Assembly: GCA_013180625.2 (NCBI GenBank)
Contig: SNVD02000468.1
Coordinates: 248,001 to 312,000, forward strand
DNA from: Boswellia sacra
Lineage: Eukaryota > Streptophyta > Magnoliopsida > Sapindales > Burseraceae
Direction of reading: 5' to 3'
DNA: 64,000 nucleotides
Made by a program: the position numbers and the translations under genes. Position 1 is the stretch's first letter. Each line of letters starts with the position of its first letter. The notes below the pieces were generated by a model. That model was not told the origin of the DNA. It did not search any database and was given only the letters and a program-made list of their open reading frames with translations. Positions 61,881-64,000 of the stretch are shown in pieces.

Positions 61881-63211
61881 TTAGTGAGGAATTTTTTGTC
61901 GCAAAAGGTCTTTTTTTCGCGAGAAACATAATTTTGTCGCAAAAAATGTTCATGTTGCTATAAAATTTTTGTCACAAAATCCCGTCTTTGTGTAATACAT
62001 TTTGCGACGAAAAGTTTGTCGCAATAGGTTTATCTCGTCGCAAAAAATGCTTTCCTAATTAGTCACTCGAGTTTTTAGCAAGGAAATGAATATTCGTCGC
62101 TAAAGGTTTTATTTTGCGACGAAAAATTCCTCGCAAAATATCTTTTTCTTTGAATTGCTAACTTTTGTGACGAAATAATAATTTTGTCGCAAGAGGCCTC
62201 TTTTTGCGACGAATTTTATTTCGTCGCAAAAAATTTTGTCGCAAAAAACTATTTTTCTTGTAGTGTTAATCAATCAACAAAAACCCCCCGTTTATTCTAT
62301 TTTTGCTATAAAATAACAAATTCAATTAGAATCAATCCTCGTGGGAACGATATCTTACTTATCACTTTATTACTTGTGCGCCTAGTATACTTGTTAGTTT
62401 TGAACGCATCAGTCCCTAGGCAGATCAACTTTTGCTCCATTGTCACGGCGAACAGCACGTACCTTTTATGAGATTAATATCAAATCAACAACCATAGCAT
62501 GAATGTAGAAGAGAAGTCCAACAAATTAAAATGAAATTCTTGCTCACCTGATTATTTGCCAAGTCTTTTGATCCTATTTCAATCCTAAGAGGAACACCTT
62601 TCATTTCCCCGTGTGAGTATTTCCATCCAGGAGAGTAGTTGTCTCTAAAGTCCACATCAGCACGAAAACCTGCTTCACCTAAGGTTTCAATAGTGGCAGT
62701 GCAGGCATCAAAAATTCCTTTAGTGTCAGCATGTTTATAAGGTACAGGAACTACAATAACTTGCACATATGCCACTTTGGGTGGCAACACCAAACCTTTG
62801 CCATCGCCATGAACCATCACCATTACCCCAAGCTATGCAAATATCAAACAAATCAGAAAAATAAAATGCCAAATTGATAGCAGATACCCACGATCACCAA
62901 TAACAGCATTAAAAATTATCTTAATGACAATATTAGACAATGAATTCATGATTACATTACATGGCAAAGTAATAAGATACGAGCCTAGCAAAAGAATGGA
63001 CAGAAAGGAATATTTTCTATAGAATTTCTTAATCAGAAAGTGAATTAAGCCACCAACAGTAATTAAATAATAACTTAAGAAAACGCAGTGTTTTATATCT
63101 TTAAAAATATAATAAAAAACTTAAATTTGTAACTATAGCATGATTTAATGAAATCATTCAACTCATGAGCTATGCAAATGCCTCACTAAAAAGACACAGA
63201 TTTAGGCTTAC

Positions 63212-63892
63212 CTCTATTGCTGCACTTATTGTCTGAATAATACAGTCAAAGATACTGGTCCCATCAACCTCAAATGACCTCCAATAAAGGAGGCATTTGT
63301 ATATCAGAAAGCAGCAACAAGCTTGCCCTTGGAGAATCCTAAATCTTGTGAAACATATTTAATTAGAAAGTCTTGGTTATCCTGCAATAGGTATTATTAG
63401 TACATCAGAAACACGGAGTAGTTGTGCCTCTATATGATTTTCACGCTATTAAACAATTGCATACCTGTTGCTTCTTATTAAGACATTTCTGGGGCTTGTC
63501 CTTAGCTTCCGCTTCCCTTATACTAGACACAGTAAGTATTGAATCCTGTAATATACAAAAATGTTTGTACCAAATTTCAGTATCTTGTCATACTGAAATG
63601 CAAAATTTACTAAAAGCAGTATAACGCTCTTACCGGCACTTTCCTTATTTCTCCATTCAGAATATTTCCATTCTCTAGGGTCCTTTACAATTTGAACAGA
63701 AATCTCAACGTATATTTTCTTTAAGATACAGCATTAATTCAATTGGCAGTATTGGACATGCAACTCAATACCTGAATGATTGTTGTCTTTGGCCTTGACA
63801 GTCAAAGCTCTACCAGTTGGTGATATGGCAAGTGCCTGTTGGTGGAGTACCTTATTCTCTAATTCCAAATTAGAAACCTTTTCCACTAGCTT
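63212..63892 (-). pseudogene. Myosin XI fragment (coiled-coil end to start of globular tail)
   Basis: Exons on the minus strand: about 63892-63772 (KLVEKVSNLELENKVLHQQA, LAISPTGRALT), about 63682-63633 (ENGNILNGEIRK), about 63523-63465 (REAEAKDKPQKCLNKKQQ) and 63381-63212 (DFLIKYVSQDLGFSKGK, then LIYKCLLYWRSFEVDGTS, IFDCIIQTISAAIE). The order matches the region joining the coiled coil to the DIL/globular tail of class XI myosins, which move organelles along actin. Frameshifts are visible in the first exon and in the last (between AAF and LIYKC), and the acceptor of the second reads AA. The motor domain is not in the window. The last exon is followed by only 379 bp before the ProRS exon, so the two genes are fused in one direction. 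Confidence 0.85.
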
Positions 63893-64000
63893 GCATCCCA
63901 CAAAAGATAACAATTGACATGAGGTTTAACTTCACCATCAAAAACCGTAATTTTTCATACTTGGGATTCAACAAAAAGCCTAGCACTGAAAGAATTTAAT
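63893..64000. other. Window edge, unassigned
   Basis: Probably intron of the myosin XI fragment. No further exon could be read before the edge. Confidence 0.3.

Larger units (their letters stand above)
57003..62265. mobile_element. Non-autonomous CACTA transposon nested in the 3' LTR
   Basis: Termini CACTACGGGAAAATTGACTT and (reverse complement of the right end) CACTACAAGAAAAATAGTTT, flanked by the 3-bp TSD TTA (57000-57002, 62266-62268). Subterminal regions of 300-1100 bp are filled with GCGACAAAA / TTTTGTCGC and GCGAGGAAT words. The middle (57400-61080) is very AT-rich with no transposase frame. It shares its motif with the element at 25549 and differs from that at 42314. Length 5263 bp. 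Confidence 0.95.
47899..62411 (+). mobile_element. Athila-like LTR retrotransposon, deleted pol, carrying a LOG copy and a nested CACTA
   Basis: Flanked by a perfect TSD GTCCC (47894-47898, 62412-62416). 5' LTR 47899-49319; 3' LTR 55733-62411, interrupted by a CACTA at 57003-62265. The primer site TGGCGCCATTGCCGGGGA directly after the 5' LTR is the form used by Athila-type gypsy elements. Gag-protease is present with stops. RT, RNase H and integrase are deleted except for a short start. Downstream are an unknown Cys-rich ORF, a tandem repeat and an intron-less LOG gene copy. Without the CACTA it is about 9.25 kb. It depends on other copies for movement. The LTRs differ at perhaps 5-10% of sites by eye. 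Confidence 0.93.
55733..62411 (+). repeat. 3' LTR of the Athila-like element, interrupted by a CACTA
   Basis: Starts TGATAGGTGTCTATTTATGT and ends GTTTTGAACGCATCA. The LTR's own sequence is 55733-57002 and 62269-62411, about 1413 bp. Promoter-like CACTGTAGCAGGTTACTGTA and AGAGTATATAAACAC occur near 56098-56130. Confidence 0.92.
46907..62832 (-). pseudogene. Cytosolic-type prolyl-tRNA synthetase fragment, split by an LTR retrotransposon
   Basis: Exons on the minus strand: 62832-62548 (GVMVMVHGDGKGLVLPP, FRDNYSPGWKYS, EMKGVPLRIEIG), 62462-62412 continued by 47893-47726 (RAVRRDNGAK; SLVKRVEELIQNIQ; APWCDEE), 47339-47246 (KGEMGAAKTLCSPLDQP) and 46971-46907 (CFASGKPAKNWTY, TGA, GRSY, stop). They cover the end of the catalytic core, the anticodon-binding domain and the C-terminus of the enzyme that charges tRNA-Pro. 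The upstream two thirds are absent. The retrotransposon 47899-62411 sits inside the second exon. The last exon has TGG changed to TGA (46922-46924), and its acceptor reads AA instead of AG. Phases agree across all exons, so this was a genuine genomic piece. Confidence 0.9.
42314..64000. mobile_element. CACTA element carrying several host gene fragments (Pack-CACTA), right end outside the window
   Basis: Begins CACTACAACAAAAAGG preceded by TAT. The next 530 bp are packed with the subterminal words TGTGTCGG, GACACATA and their inverses. After it come minus-strand fragments of SMC2, ASHH3, prolyl-tRNA synthetase and myosin XI, with introns. The right terminus should lie beyond 64000, so the claim that all fragments belong to this element is inference. 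Without the inserted retrotransposon (47899-62411) the visible part is about 7.2 kb. No transposase is seen, so mobility would depend on an autonomous relative. A Helitron or a segmental duplication next to a CACTA end is the main alternative. Confidence 0.6.

Noticed and set aside
61129..61953. Long open frames on both strands (up to 223 codons)
   Set aside because: They follow the 142-bp CACTA subterminal repeat exactly; repeated ARNHVFVAKYP-like words are repeat translations.
46907..63892. A working multi-gene or fusion gene on the minus strand
   Set aside because: Each part is only a slice of its parent, with stops, frameshifts and lost splice sites, and a 14.5-kb retrotransposon splits one exon.

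Overview
The window is nuclear DNA of a flowering plant, almost certainly a eudicot. It is AT-rich, has spliced genes with GT..AG introns, and is dominated by nested plant transposable elements: Ty1/copia of the SIRE type, Athila-like Ty3/gypsy, CACTA, MITEs and solo LTRs. No species is claimed. All reading was done by eye, so every family name is recognition of conserved residues and not a search result.

Layout. 1-1619 is the 3' part of a repeat-filled LTR. 1620-3500 holds unidentified, weakly coding-looking remnants. 3555-5457 (minus) is a complete seven-exon WAT1/nodulin-MtN21 transporter gene (369 aa), with a MITE about 360 bp upstream of its ATG. 9947-12159 (minus) is a complete three-exon CASP-like gene (152 aa). 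From 12.5 kb onward I found no intact host gene. 13533-17132 is a solo LTR with a second solo LTR of the same family inserted into it; both target-site duplications (TSDs) survive. Four large non-autonomous terminal-inverted-repeat (TIR) elements follow (17297-18655, 21364-22807, 22808-25209, 40159-41420), plus a reversed Athila-type solo LTR (18829-20266). 25549 to about 40015 is a CACTA-like element carrying a full-length but dead SIRE-type copia element (28623-38446, TSD CTCTT) and a small solo LTR.

The most interesting part is 42314 to the right edge. It opens with a CACTA terminus and then carries, all on the minus strand and with introns retained, fragments of four unrelated host genes. 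In transcript order these are myosin XI, cytosolic prolyl-tRNA synthetase, an ASHH3-type histone methyltransferase, and the SMC2 hinge. This fits a gene-capturing CACTA (Pack-CACTA). An Athila-like LTR retrotransposon (47899-62411, TSD GTCCC) has landed inside one captured ProRS exon. That retrotransposon has lost RT-RNaseH-integrase but carries an intron-less copy of a LOG-type cytokinin-activating enzyme. A second CACTA (57003-62265, TSD TTA) is nested in its 3' LTR. The nesting gives a relative history: capture, then retrotransposon insertion, then CACTA insertion. Many disabling changes read as C-to-T or G-to-A transitions, as expected for methylated DNA.

Working together: only the WAT1-like and CASP-like genes look functional. 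They are unrelated neighbours about 4.5 kb apart, both read from the minus strand. Everything else is mobile or captured, decaying sequence.
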